From: Undibacterium sp. YM2
GTDB lineage: Bacteria > Pseudomonadota > Gammaproteobacteria > Burkholderiales > Burkholderiaceae_D
NCBI RefSeq assembly: GCF_009937975.1
Contig: NZ_AP018441.1
Coordinates: 2,418,001-2,482,000 of the forward strand
Length of the DNA stretch: 64,000 nt
Reading direction: 5' to 3'
Under the pieces are notes generated by a model. That model saw only the letters and a list, made by a program, of their open reading frames with translations. It was not told the DNA's origin and did not search any database. Shown here in pieces: positions 49,408 through 58,535 of this stretch. Within the stretch, counting starts at the first letter, position 1; each line of letters starts with the position of its first letter. A program made the position numbers and the translations under genes.

Positions 49408-51420
49408 TCACTTCGTGCTTGACGTCAGTGCTGCCAGTTGTTGTGAAAGAAATGAACTTGTATTATTCAAACTGCTTACAATCGAGTCCAGGGCTGTAAA
49501 TTGCGCCCGGTAGCGTGCTTCTGTATCGAACAGGCGGCTATTCAAAATATCCCTTTGTTTGCCTATGTCCTTGATACTGCGGTTGATACCATCTGTAGCA
49601 CTGGATATTGAGCCGGAAGTGCCAACCACAGTAGATAGCAAAGACGATACCTGTGACGCATAACCCCTGGAAAAATTCACTGTTCCGCGGGCTCCCAGTG
49701 AGCCACCACTGACCAATATTTTCAAGCCCTCGGTATCAGAGCCAGTAGCACCTGTCAGGAACTGTCCACTGCCAGCCGCTGTAATGCCATTCAGTTTGCC
49801 TGCCACGTCCACGCCGGCCGTGCCGTTGAGGACGGTGCCGGTAAAACTGGCAGCACCAGTGCCGGTGCCATTTGCCAGGTTCACATTCGAAGCACTACCA
49901 TACTTGGTTGATTGCAATTGCAACTTGCCGCCGCTGTTAATGGTGGCAGTGACGGTTGAACCATTGTCTTTGAAAGTGGAATTCCCGTTGATTGAAGTTT
50001 GCAGCAAGGTTGCCAGCGAAGACGCTGTGTAAGTGCCTGCGGCCAGTGATACTAGGGATGTTTTCCCATCCAGGGTGACATTGATGGCAGTGTTGGCTGC
50101 AATGGTGGTGTTGCCGGTGCTCAGGTCCAGATCGCCTTGCAAGCCACCTTGCGTAGCAATGGCAGTGATTTCCAGGCCATAAGCGCCTTGCTTGGTTGCA
50201 CTGGTAGAGCTGCTGTAACTGACCAGACTGTCCGTCGCTTTACCAACGGAGGCAAACAAACCGCTGATCTCATTGTAATTCGTCGACAAGGCAGCACTGA
50301 GTTTCGTCGAATCGACGGAGAGTGTGCCATCTTTTTGAAAATTGATGCCTATGCTGGCAAGGCTGGTGATGTTTCCACCCAGGCCGTTGACAGCAGTACT
50401 GAGTGTCGATCTGATCTGGCTTTGCACATTTCTGGCTGTAGAGTCGCCAATCAGAATGCCACCTTTTTTTGTGCTGGCATCGTAACCGGTCAAGGTTTTT
50501 AAGGTTGCCTGAAAGTCATTGTAACCTTTGACAAAACCATTAATGGCAGACTGTATGCCGCTGGTATTGGCACTCAGGGCAAGGCTGGTCGTGCCTACTT
50601 TACTGAGGTTCAGGGTGGTACCCTGTATGGCACCCGTTACTGCGTTGGACGTGCTGGAAATCGCAATGCCATTGACCGTCAGTGCTGCATTCTGGGCAGT
50701 GGTGGTTTCGGTAAAGTTTTGTGTTCCGGCAGGATCGTAATTCACCAGGCTTTGGATGGCAGCATCGCCCGTGGCAGAAATTTTAAGACTGGAGGTGGCA
50801 CCAGTTTTGGCAGAAGTGAGCACCAGATGGTAAGGTGTGGCGCTACCGTCACCAACAATGGCGGCAGTTGCGCCTACCTTTGCGGCATTAATTGCGTCAC
50901 GGATGCCTTGCAGTGAATTGTTAGCGCCATCAATAGTGACTGTGCCTATCGATTGCGTGGCATCCTGAGTAAAGGTAGAGCCCGTATAAACGCCATTTGC
51001 AGAAGTGCCACCAGTAATAGTGCCAAACTCAAAGGTGATCGTCGTGCTGGTGCCACTGCCGATACTGGCTGTAGAACTGACTTGACCAGCGCTGGAAATC
51101 GTTTGTGCCTGTGCCAGTTTGGTGACATTGACATTATAGTTGCCCTGGGTAGAAACGCTGGTGGTAGTGGCAGACAGGATAGAGCTGTCGCCTGCCGTAG
51201 CAGTTAACGACTGAAAAGTGCCCAGATTACTGAGGCCGGTAACATTGGACTGAAAAACGCTGAGCGCGCTGTTAAGCGTGCCATAAGCAGACAGCTTTGC
51301 CTGAAAACTGGCTTCTTTCTTCGCCAGTGTAGTCAGAGGCTGACTCTCCACCTGCATTAATTTGGTAATGAGACCGTTGACGTCCAGATTGGCGCCTAAG
51401 CCTGTCGATTGTATGCTCAC
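49408..51420 (-). CDS. fliD: Flagellar filament cap protein FliD
   Basis: Filament cap that guides flagellin polymerisation. It has 670 residues, about 200 longer than enterobacterial FliD, with conserved N-terminus (STGLGANLDVNGLITKLMQVE) and C-terminus (YRAQFTALDSIVSSLNNTSSFLSQQLAAL) and an enlarged Thr/Ser/Gly-rich middle with a Flagellin_IN-like motif (NAALTVNGIAI). The large outer domain suggests added surface variation. It is preceded by a sigma-28 promoter. Confidence 0.95.
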   Translation of the reverse strand: MSIQSTGLGANLDVNGLITKLMQVESQPLTTLAKKEASFQAKLSAYGTLNSALSVFQSNVTGLSNLGTFQSLTATAGDSSILSATTTSVSTQGNYNVNVTKLAQAQTISSAGQVSSTASIGSGTSTTITFEFGTITGGTSANGVYTGSTFTQDATQSIGTVTIDGANNSLQGIRDAINAAKVGATAAIVGDGSATPYHLVLTSAKTGATSSLKISATGDAAIQSLVNYDPAGTQNFTETTTAQNAALTVNGIAISSTSNAVTGAIQGTTLNLSKVGTTSLALSANTSGIQSAINGFVKGYNDFQATLKTLTGYDASTKKGGILIGDSTARNVQSQIRSTLSTAVNGLGGNITSLASIGINFQKDGTLSVDSTKLSAALSTNYNEISGLFASVGKATDSLVSYSSSTSATKQGAYGLEITAIATQGGLQGDLDLSTGNTTIAANTAINVTLDGKTSLVSLAAGTYTASSLATLLQTSINGNSTFKDNGSTVTATINSGGKLQLQSTKYGSASNVNLANGTGTGAASFTGTVLNGTAGVDVAGKLNGITAAGSGQFLTGATGSDTEGLKILVSGGSLGARGTVNFSRGYASQVSSLLSTVVGTSGSISSATDGINRSIKDIGKQRDILNSRLFDTEARYRAQFTALDSIVSSLNNTSSFLSQQLAALTSSTK

Positions 51421-51453
51421 ATTGTTCCCCTTGTCAGACCGTACTGTACTAAA

Positions 51454-51480
51454 TTATCGGCAAAGACAAACCAGACTTTA
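51454..51480 (-). promoter_or_regulatory. Sigma-28 (FliA) promoter of fliD
   Basis: On the minus strand TAAA (51480-51477), 15 bases, then GCCGATAA (51461-51454): a perfect match to the flagellar sigma-28 core TAAA-N15-GCCGATAA. It lies 34 bases before the fliD ATG and should drive fliD-fliS-fliT and possibly downstream genes. Confidence 0.93.
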
Positions 51481-51540
51481 GAGGGGAATTTACATGCCAA
51501 TTTAAAACTTAGATGCAGGACTGACTATATGATTAGCTAA

Positions 51541-51924
51541 TTACGCTTGTTGTTTGATCAGTAAACCCTGTAGTTTATCCAGAGACCGCGAGATTTCAAG
51601 GGCTTCCTCGGACGGGATCTGGCGCAAAACTTCTTTGGTTTGCAAATCAACCACCTTAACGACTACTTTATTACTATGTTCTTCCACACTGAATTCGAGT
51701 GATTGTGACAGAGATTGGATTGTCTTGTTGATATCATCGACAGCTTTGGTCACTTTATCGAATTCTGGCGGTGCGGATGCAGAAGAGACTGCCTTGACGG
51801 CATCAATGGTTTGCGTTGATGCTGCTGCAGACCTTGAAACAGGGGCGCTGGTATCGGGGCCTGTTGCACGGTCAGTGATCAGTTGTCCTGATGGAGATGC
51901 GCTCCCTATCGACCGGATGTCCAT
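51541..51924 (-). CDS. flaG: Flagellar protein FlaG
   Basis: Small cytoplasmic flagellar protein that affects filament length in some species. It has 127 residues from ATG 51924 (MDIRSIG), preceded by AAGGAA; an upstream TTG (51939) is weaker. The C-terminal FlaG domain (FSVEEHSNKVVVKVVDLQTKEVLRQIPSEEALEI) is intact. It lies between fliC and fliD, just behind the fliC terminator. Confidence 0.94.
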   Translation of the reverse strand: MDIRSIGSASPSGQLITDRATGPDTSAPVSRSAAASTQTIDAVKAVSSASAPPEFDKVTKAVDDINKTIQSLSQSLEFSVEEHSNKVVVKVVDLQTKEVLRQIPSEEALEISRSLDKLQGLLIKQQA

Positions 51925-51947
51925 GATCTTTTCCTTCAAGAAAAATA

Positions 51948-51973
51948 CCCCTGGTCAAAAAGATGACCAGGGG
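51948..51973 (-). terminator. fliC terminator upstream of flaG
   Basis: A 10-bp perfect stem (CCCCTGGTCA 51948-51957 with TGACCAGGGG 51964-51973, 6-base loop), followed on the minus strand by TATTTTT. It ends only 24 bases before the flaG ATG, so flaG probably depends on read-through or on attenuation. Confidence 0.85.
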
Positions 51974-52024
51974 GACATGCTTTACGCTTTAAGTATAGAC
52001 CTAATTTACATAAGCCTACTGCTA

Positions 52025-53512
52025 TTAGCCACGCAACAGGGCCAGAACGCCGTTTGGCAAGCCGTTAGCCTGTGCCAAAATCGCTGTACCAGCTTGTTGC
52101 AAGACCTGACCACGTGTCAGAGATGCTGTTTCTTGAGCGAAATCTGCATCACGGATACGGCTGCGGGATGCTGTCAAGTTTTCAGAGTTGGTCTGCAAAC
52201 TTTCAATCGCAGAAGAGAAACGGTTCTGATAAGCACCCAGAGAAGCGCGGGAACTATTGATCGATTGCAGCGCCGCATCGATGGTCGTCAACGCGGCGGT
52301 GGCCCCGGCAGCGGTACCCAGATTCAGTGAAGATACACCTGCACCTACTGTTACAGTGGCAGAAGTGAAACCACCTGTCAGGTTGGCAGCTGTCAAACCA
52401 GTACCAGTACCGTTAGCCAGAGTGATACCTGCAGAGCTGGTAGAAGTCAGGGACAGTGTCGAAGTGCTGACGTCAGTTGCGCCCGTTGCCGATACAGTAA
52501 TACCTGTGTTGGCAGCAGCAGCAGCAGCGTTAGTGCTGGCTGTTACAGTGATGTTGCGGCCGTCGGCAGCAGCCAGTGCGACTGCACCAGTTGTTGTGTT
52601 GAATGTAGCCGTAACACCTGTTTGTGTGCTGATTGCATTAACGGCTGCAGCAACTTGTGCGCCGCGTTGTGCGCCAGAAGTAGATGCATTCAAGGCGCCC
52701 AGATTTACGCCGTTAATTGTAATGTCGCCAGAAGCAATTGCAGTTGCAGAAGTGCTTGCAGTACCAGCAATAGTAGTGGAGCCTACAGTTGCTGTTACGC
52801 CTGTGCTGCCGCTGATCGCATTGATGGCTGCTGCCTTAGCGATACCGCTGCCTGTAGAATTGGAGAAGGATACGCCGTCAGCAGCGGACGCACCAACCTG
52901 GAAGCCGTTGATGGACAAGTCACCGGCAGCCAGAGCTGTTGTGGTAACTGCACCGGCACCGGCTACTGTCGTAGCGTAGCTGGAAGATGCACCAACACCC
53001 AGAGCGCTCGATTTTGCGCTGGAGATAGAAGCGATACTGATTTGATCGTTTGCTGTACCGTTGGCACCGACTTGGAAAGTTTGTGCAGAGAAGCTACCGT
53101 CAAGCAGGTTCACGCCGTTGAAGTTAGTGCTGCTGGCAACGCGGTTAATTTCAGAAATCAGCTGACTTGCTTCGTTGTTCAGAGCGGCGCGATCAGAAAC
53201 GCTGTTGGAGCCGTTGGCGGATTGTACGGCCAGATCACGGATACGTTGCAAGTTGGAACCGATTTGTTGCAGCGCGCCCTCAGCGGTTTGCGCCAGGGAG
53301 ATACCGTCGTTTGCATTACGTGCAGCTTGATTCAAGCCACCGATTTGTGAAGAAAGACGTTCGGAAATCGCCAGGCCAGCAGCATCGTCTTTTGCGCTAT
53401 TGATACGCAAGCCAGAAGACAAACGTTGGAGGGACGTATTCAGAGCGGATTGAGATGTGCTCAAATTGCGTTGCGCATTCAGCGAAGCAATATTGGTATT
53501 AATAACAGCCAT
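52025..53512 (-). CDS. fliC: Flagellin FliC
   Basis: Filament subunit. It has 495 residues with conserved D0/D1 ends ([36 protein letters not shown]-terminal [27 protein letters not shown]). The middle has two Flagellin_IN repeats ([12 protein letters not shown] near 200 and [12 protein letters not shown] near 259) and a Ser/Thr/Ala-rich surface domain, suitable for O-glycosylation. A strong AAGGAG site and sigma-28 promoter precede it. The neighbouring TPR glycosyltransferase operon may modify it (inference). Confidence 0.97.
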   Translation of the reverse strand: MAVINTNIASLNAQRNLSTSQSALNTSLQRLSSGLRINSAKDDAAGLAISERLSSQIGGLNQAARNANDGISLAQTAEGALQQIGSNLQRIRDLAVQSANGSNSVSDRAALNNEASQLISEINRVASSTNFNGVNLLDGSFSAQTFQVGANGTANDQISIASISSAKSSALGVGASSSYATTVAGAGAVTTTALAAGDLSINGFQVGASAADGVSFSNSTGSGIAKAAAINAISGSTGVTATVGSTTIAGTASTSATAIASGDITINGVNLGALNASTSGAQRGAQVAAAVNAISTQTGVTATFNTTTGAVALAAADGRNITVTASTNAAAAAANTGITVSATGATDVSTSTLSLTSTSSAGITLANGTGTGLTAANLTGGFTSATVTVGAGVSSLNLGTAAGATAALTTIDAALQSINSSRASLGAYQNRFSSAIESLQTNSENLTASRSRIRDADFAQETASLTRGQVLQQAGTAILAQANGLPNGVLALLRG

Positions 53513-53916
53513 GGTGATTCTCCTTACCTAAGTTATACAATTTTGGCGTAGTAGCCTGAAACTTTGGTCTTTCGTGCTGACTATTGGACCGCCGTTGTAA
53601 AGGGTATCGGTAGAGACTAAAAAAGTTTTAGCGTGTTTCTGAAAATAAATCTTATTTTTTCTGCTCAAGTTTTTTTTCTCTTTCCGCTTGTCGGCGCTTT
53701 TTTTAAATACTTTAGGGGTAAATTTGATTTAGTTTTCGGCCTTTATTTAACACATGGAAACAAAATCATTAGCTATAAAATAAGCCTGAGCATGGTGGTT
53801 TCTGGTATTTTCCAGTGTGGACATGCAGTTTTATTCATTTTGCTTACTTAATTTGTAAGTCAGATGAGGTAATTGTAAAAAAGATTAATGATAAAAAGCT
53901 GACCTGGGGACCGGAC
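53513..53916. other. 404-base divergent region between fliC and the glycan operon
   Basis: Contains the fliC sigma-28 promoter (53604-53630). The rest, 53631-53916, is AT-rich with T-runs and no credible gene. A short CTTAC/GTAAG hairpin lies near 53837-53855. The operon's own promoter was not identified with confidence; a sigma-28-like TAAA near 53719 lacks a proper GCCGATAA. Confidence 0.7.
53604..53630 (-). promoter_or_regulatory. Sigma-28 (FliA) promoter of fliC
   Basis: On the minus strand TAAA (53630-53627), 15 bases, then ACCGATAC (53611-53604), matching 6 of 8 bases of GCCGATAA including the central CCGATA. It lies 91 bases before the fliC ATG. Confidence 0.88.
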
Positions 53917-56121
53917 ATGGCAAAAACGAGTTTTGATGCGCGAAAAGCAATGCGCGATGTTCATCGACTTTTCGATGCTGGTTCTGTTTCCGAGGCCAGG
54001 CAAGGCTGCCTGACCATCATCAGGCATTTTCCGCGTCACGCAGAAGCTTTATATGCCCTGGCCAGGATGGCTGGGGATGCGGGTGAGAGTGATGAAGCCA
54101 TGGGATATCTGAAACTGGCTTTTGACGTCATGCCTCACTTTCCTGACAACAGGAAGATTGCTTTCGGCATATTCAATAAATATTTGCTGGCGAAACAGTA
54201 CCCCCAATTGGAAGAGGCTGGCCTGTGGCTATCAGCTTATTTGCCACGGGACGGCATCGTTTGGGACTATATAGGTGTAGCCAGGATAGAGCAGGCCAAG
54301 TTTCCGCAAGCACTTGAAGTGTTGAGCAAGGCTGTTGCCTTGTTGCCAAATAACCCCCACATACTTGCCAATATGGGCAATGTGCTGATTTCTCTGGAGC
54401 GTTGTTCCGATGCCATCGTGTATCTGGAAAAAGCACTGGCTATTCAGCCAGAGATGGTTGTTGGCCTCAATAATCTGGGAAATGCATTGCGTTTCATAGG
54501 CAAGACAGAGGAGGCGATAGCGAGTATATCGAAAGCAGTTCAATTAGACCCGGGTTTGCCCTATCTGTACAATAATCTTGGTCTCGCTTATCGTGAGCAC
54601 GGTATGTATAGCGTCGCCATCGAACAATACCGGCACGCCTTGCAACTGCAGCCAGAGCTGGTACAGGTTTATCCCAATCTGATTGATGCACTGCGCCAGA
54701 ACGGGCAAGTGCAGGAATCCATAGAGTGCGGGCAGCATGCGCTGACGCTGACCCACGATATTCCTGAAATCTGGGGGGCTTATGGTGACACCTTGCGCGA
54801 GGCGAACCATCTCGATGCGGCGATTGAAGCTTATATCAAGGCCCTGTCTTTCAAGCAGGATAGCGTGTCTTCTTTCAACCGGAAAATTTACACTAACCTC
54901 TTATTTTGTCTGAATTACCATCCGGATTTAACGCCTGAGGTGATTTATAACGCTTACCATGAATTTGATTTGCGTTTTACTGCGCCGCTCAAGGCAACAT
55001 GGAAGAAATTTGAAAATGTCCGCGTGCCGGGCAGACGTCTCAAAGTGGGCTATGTGACGCAAGCTTTTTATAATCATGTTTGCAAGTATTTCCTGCTGCC
55101 GCTGATAGAGGGCCATGACAAGGATCAGGTTGAAGTCTATGCCTACGCAAATCCGCCTTTCGAAGATGAAGTGACTGCCTATTATAAGAAGCAGGTAGAT
55201 CACTGGGTGCCAACCCGGGATCTGACGGATGAGGCGCTGGCCGAGCGTATTCGCGCCGACGGGATTGATGTCCTGGTGGATGTGGCAGGCCATACCAATG
55301 GCAATCGTTTACCGGTCTTTGCGCGCAAACCGGCCCCTGTTTCCTTGCATTGGCTGGAGTATGGTTACACGACGGGTCTAAGTGCCATAGATTATTACTT
55401 GACTGACAAGCCCACAATTACGGACAATTGCGCACATTTATTTTCTGAGAAAGTCTGGTGCCTGGATGGTCCGGCCTATGTTTACAGGCCAGATACGCGC
55501 AGGGCAGAGCTGACGCCTTCACCTTTTGAAAAAACAGGTCTGATTACCTTCGGTAGTTTATCGCGTTCAACCAGGATAAATCATCGTGTAGTGCGCGTCT
55601 GGGCAACGATACTGGATGCAATGCCAGATTCGCAATTAATAATCAATAGTGGTGACTTTAAAGACCCACAAGTACAGGAAGAAATGGCATCACGCTTCAT
55701 GCGCTATGGTATAGAGCGCTCACGATTACATATAGGATTCAGTACACCATCCTGGGAAGTGTTGAAACACATCGATATCAGCCTGGATTGTTTTCCCCAT
55801 AATTCGGGAACGACTCTGCTTGAGTCGTTATATATGGGCATACCCTTTATCTCTCTGGCAGACCGGCCTTCAGTTGGTCGCATCGGCGCCAGCATATTGA
55901 CAGCAATCGGGCATGAAGAGTGGCAGGCTTATACAGAAGATGAATATGCGCAAAAAGCGATTATCCTCGCACATGATCTGGACGGTCTGCGCAGCCTGAG
56001 GGCTGGTTTGCGCCAGGAAATGGAGCAATCCCTGCTCATGAACGAACCGGCATTCGCACGTTCAGTCGAAAAAGCTTATCGCCAGATGTGGCAAATTTAT
56101 TGTGAAGGACAGGAAGAGTGA
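53917..56121 (+). CDS. TPR O-GlcNAc-transferase-like (SPINDLY/GT41) glycosyltransferase
   Basis: 734 residues from ATG 53917, chosen because a GGGGA ribosome-binding site sits 6 bases before it; longer upstream frames are AT-rich. N-terminal TPR repeats (about residues 40-330) are followed by a GT41 catalytic region with [20 protein letters not shown] (His near 459), the LTDK motif, [17 protein letters not shown] and a donor-binding [16 protein letters not shown] (near 628-643). Family members add sugars to Ser/Thr of proteins; adjacency to fliC suggests flagellin as target. It overlaps rfbF by 4 bases. Confidence 0.9.
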   Translation: MAKTSFDARKAMRDVHRLFDAGSVSEARQGCLTIIRHFPRHAEALYALARMAGDAGESDEAMGYLKLAFDVMPHFPDNRKIAFGIFNKYLLAKQYPQLEEAGLWLSAYLPRDGIVWDYIGVARIEQAKFPQALEVLSKAVALLPNNPHILANMGNVLISLERCSDAIVYLEKALAIQPEMVVGLNNLGNALRFIGKTEEAIASISKAVQLDPGLPYLYNNLGLAYREHGMYSVAIEQYRHALQLQPELVQVYPNLIDALRQNGQVQESIECGQHALTLTHDIPEIWGAYGDTLREANHLDAAIEAYIKALSFKQDSVSSFNRKIYTNLLFCLNYHPDLTPEVIYNAYHEFDLRFTAPLKATWKKFENVRVPGRRLKVGYVTQAFYNHVCKYFLLPLIEGHDKDQVEVYAYANPPFEDEVTAYYKKQVDHWVPTRDLTDEALAERIRADGIDVLVDVAGHTNGNRLPVFARKPAPVSLHWLEYGYTTGLSAIDYYLTDKPTITDNCAHLFSEKVWCLDGPAYVYRPDTRRAELTPSPFEKTGLITFGSLSRSTRINHRVVRVWATILDAMPDSQLIINSGDFKDPQVQEEMASRFMRYGIERSRLHIGFSTPSWEVLKHIDISLDCFPHNSGTTLLESLYMGIPFISLADRPSVGRIGASILTAIGHEEWQAYTEDEYAQKAIILAHDLDGLRSLRAGLRQEMEQSLLMNEPAFARSVEKAYRQMWQIYCEGQEE

Positions 56122-56887
56122 AGGCCGTTATTTTAGCTGGTGGTCTGGGTACCCGTATTTCTGAAGAGACCCACCTCAAGCCCAAACCCATGATAGAGAT
56201 AGGGGGCACCCCATACTCTGGCACATCATGAAGTCGTACTCGGCGCATGGTGTGAATGAATTCGTGATTTGTTGTGGTTACAAGGGTTATCTGATCAAGG
56301 AATATTTTGCTAATTATTTCCTGCACATGTCAGACGTTACCTTCGACATGCAGAATAATAGTATGGAGGTGCATGAGCACCATGCTGAACCCTGGAAGGT
56401 AACCCTGGTCGATACCGGGGAAGACACCATGACTGGCGGGCGTCTCAAGCGTGTTGCACGCTATTTGCAGGGCGAGGAAGCTTTTTGCTTTACCTATGGT
56501 GATGGCGTTGCAGACCTGGACATTGCGGCGTCCATCGCATTCCATAAGCAACACGGCAAACTGGCTACCGTTACAGCAGTTCTGCCTCCCGGACGCTATG
56601 GCGCACTGGAGCGCAACGGCAATCAGGTCGCCGGTTTTATCGAAAAGCCGCGTGGTGACGGCGGCTGGATCAACGGCGGATATTTCGTGCTGTCTCCGAA
56701 AGTACTGGATTTTATCGAGAATGACAGTATCAGCTGGGAAGCCGCTCCACTTGCTGAATTGGCAAAGCGCCAGGAATTAATGGCCTTCGAGCACAGTGGA
56801 TTCTGGCAGCCCATGGATACCTTGCGTGAAAAAAATCTGCTGGAAGACTTGTGGCAATCCGGAAAAGCACCTTGGCGAGTATGGTAA
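56118..56887 (+). pseudogene. rfbF: Glucose-1-phosphate cytidylyltransferase RfbF, split by a -1 frameshift
   Basis: Would make CDP-glucose from CTP and glucose-1-phosphate. GTG 56118 overlaps the previous stop (GTGA). It starts [23 protein letters not shown], the nucleotidyltransferase signature, but reaches a stop after GGTPYSGTS. The rest ([22 protein letters not shown] to WRVW) lies in another frame. One extra base in the G5 (56202-56206) or C4 (56209-56212) run restores PILWHIMK and a full 257-residue enzyme. It feeds rfbG, so real loss would disable CDP-sugar synthesis unless another copy exists. Confidence 0.88.
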
Positions 56888-57960
56888 ATCATCCCACACA
56901 AACAAGCATCGTTGATCCGGCCTTCTGGCGCGGGCGCCGTGTCTTGCTGACCGGGCACACTGGTTTTAAGGGAGCCTGGCTGGCACACTGGCTGTCTGGC
57001 ATGGGTGCCGTAGTGCATGGCCTGGCTCTGGCTCCGGTTACCGAGCCTAATTTGTTCGATTTGCTCAATATTGAAGACAAGGTCTGCAGCCACATTGGCG
57101 ACATACGCGATATCCATGCCGTGACTGCAGCGGTGGAGGCATGTCAGCCAGAGTTTGTATTCCATCTGGCGGCGCAAGCCCTGGTGCGCGCGAGTTATCG
57201 TGAGCCTCTGGTGACTTTTGCCAGCAATATCATGGGCACCGCCAATCTGCTGGAGGCTATCAGAGGGCGCAGCGATGTAAAGCTTGCGCTGATTGTGACG
57301 ACGGATAAAGTCTATCGCAATCTTGAGCAGATCCATCCCTATCCGGAAACCGCTGAATTGGGCGGACATGACCCGTATAGCGCGAGCAAAGCTGCAGCAG
57401 AACTGGTGCTGGCTAGTTATCGTGCTTCATTCTTGGCCGGGCAGGGTACAGCCGTGCTGGCCGCCAGGGCCGGGAATGTGATTGGCGGTGGCGACTGGTC
57501 TGAAGACAGATTACTTCCGGATGCCGTAAGAGCCTGGCAAAGCGGCCAGACTTTGCAGATCCGCCGTCCCGACTCTGTCCGGCCATGGCAACATGTACTG
57601 GAGCCGCTGTCAGCTTATCTGTGTCTTGCCCAGTATGCCCATGCAAATCCACACGTTAGCCATGCGTGGAACATCGGCCCCGATGATGCTGCAAGTGTCA
57701 GAACAGTGGTAGAACTGGCTCAGGCTGCTTACGGTAGTGGACAGACTGAATTTGCGACTGATATCGTTGGCCCGCATGAAGCAGGTTTATTGGCATTGGA
57801 TGCCAGCAAATTGAGGCAGACCCTGGGAATTACCCCGCGCTGGAATCTTGAGCAGGCGGTCAGCCGCAGCATGCACTGGTATCGTGATTTTGCGCAAGCT
57901 CAGTGTGCTGCAGAATTGTGTGACCGTGACATTGCCGCTTTCATGGCAGGTAATGCATGA
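56881..57960 (+). CDS. rfbG: CDP-glucose 4,6-dehydratase RfbG
   Basis: NAD-dependent SDR making CDP-4-keto-6-deoxyglucose. It has 359 residues from ATG 56881, overlapping rfbF by 7 bases; GTG 56851 is the alternative. Rossmann TGHTGFKGAWL near 23, VTTDKVYRN and the YSASKAAAE catalytic Tyr/Lys motif are present. It typically works right after RfbF. Confidence 0.95.
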   Translation: MVNHPTQTSIVDPAFWRGRRVLLTGHTGFKGAWLAHWLSGMGAVVHGLALAPVTEPNLFDLLNIEDKVCSHIGDIRDIHAVTAAVEACQPEFVFHLAAQALVRASYREPLVTFASNIMGTANLLEAIRGRSDVKLALIVTTDKVYRNLEQIHPYPETAELGGHDPYSASKAAAELVLASYRASFLAGQGTAVLAARAGNVIGGGDWSEDRLLPDAVRAWQSGQTLQIRRPDSVRPWQHVLEPLSAYLCLAQYAHANPHVSHAWNIGPDDAASVRTVVELAQAAYGSGQTEFATDIVGPHEAGLLALDASKLRQTLGITPRWNLEQAVSRSMHWYRDFAQAQCAAELCDRDIAAFMAGNA

Positions 57961-58535
57961 TGAAGCTCTCAGCCTCAGGCCGTTTTGAAATTTTATCGAC
58001 GCCTCTGGATAGTCTGTACCTGCTGCAAAGAAAAGTGCTGGGTGATCAGCGCGGCTATTTTCAGCGCATGTTTTGTGCAACAGATTTGGCTGAATTGGGC
58101 TGGCATGAACCTATAGCGCAGGTAAATCATACCTATACCTCAGTAAAAGGGTCTATACGTGGCATGCACCTGCAATTGCCCCCCAGTGCAGAAATGAAAT
58201 TAATCACTTGCATGAAAGGCGAGGTCTGGGATGTGGCCGTAGATTTGCGCGCTGATTCTGCCACTTTCTTGCAATGGCATGCTGTGTTGTTGTCACAAGC
58301 GAATCAGCGCTCGTTTTTAATACCTGCCGGTTTCGCCCATGGCTTTCAAACTCTGTCGGATGAGGTTGAAATGCTATATTGTCATAGCAAGCCTTATGTA
58401 CCGGCAGATGAAATGGGGTTAAATCCATTTGATGCCCGGTTGGCAATAGAATGGCCTTTGGGGGCAACCGAGATGTCGGATAAAGACCGCAACTGGCCCA
58501 TGTTAAGCAAAGAATTTCAAGGAGTGATTGTATGA
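57957..58535 (+). CDS. RmlC-type dTDP/CDP-keto-sugar 3,5-epimerase family protein
   Basis: 192-residue cupin of the dTDP-4-dehydrorhamnose 3,5-epimerase family: DQRGYFQRMF, QVNHTYTSVKGSIRGMHLQ (catalytic His) and AGFAHGFQTLSD are conserved. In this cluster it probably epimerises the CDP-4-keto-6-deoxyglucose made by RfbG, though which carbons are affected is unknown. It overlaps rfbG and the next gene by 4 bases each (ATGA). Confidence 0.88.
   Translation: MMKLSASGRFEILSTPLDSLYLLQRKVLGDQRGYFQRMFCATDLAELGWHEPIAQVNHTYTSVKGSIRGMHLQLPPSAEMKLITCMKGEVWDVAVDLRADSATFLQWHAVLLSQANQRSFLIPAGFAHGFQTLSDEVEMLYCHSKPYVPADEMGLNPFDARLAIEWPLGATEMSDKDRNWPMLSKEFQGVIV

Noticed and set aside
52257..53350. Long plus-strand open frames (240 and 242 residues) opposite fliC
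   Set aside because: They are low-complexity Ala/Val/Thr or Cys/Ser shadows of the flagellin's repetitive codons, with no ribosome-binding site.
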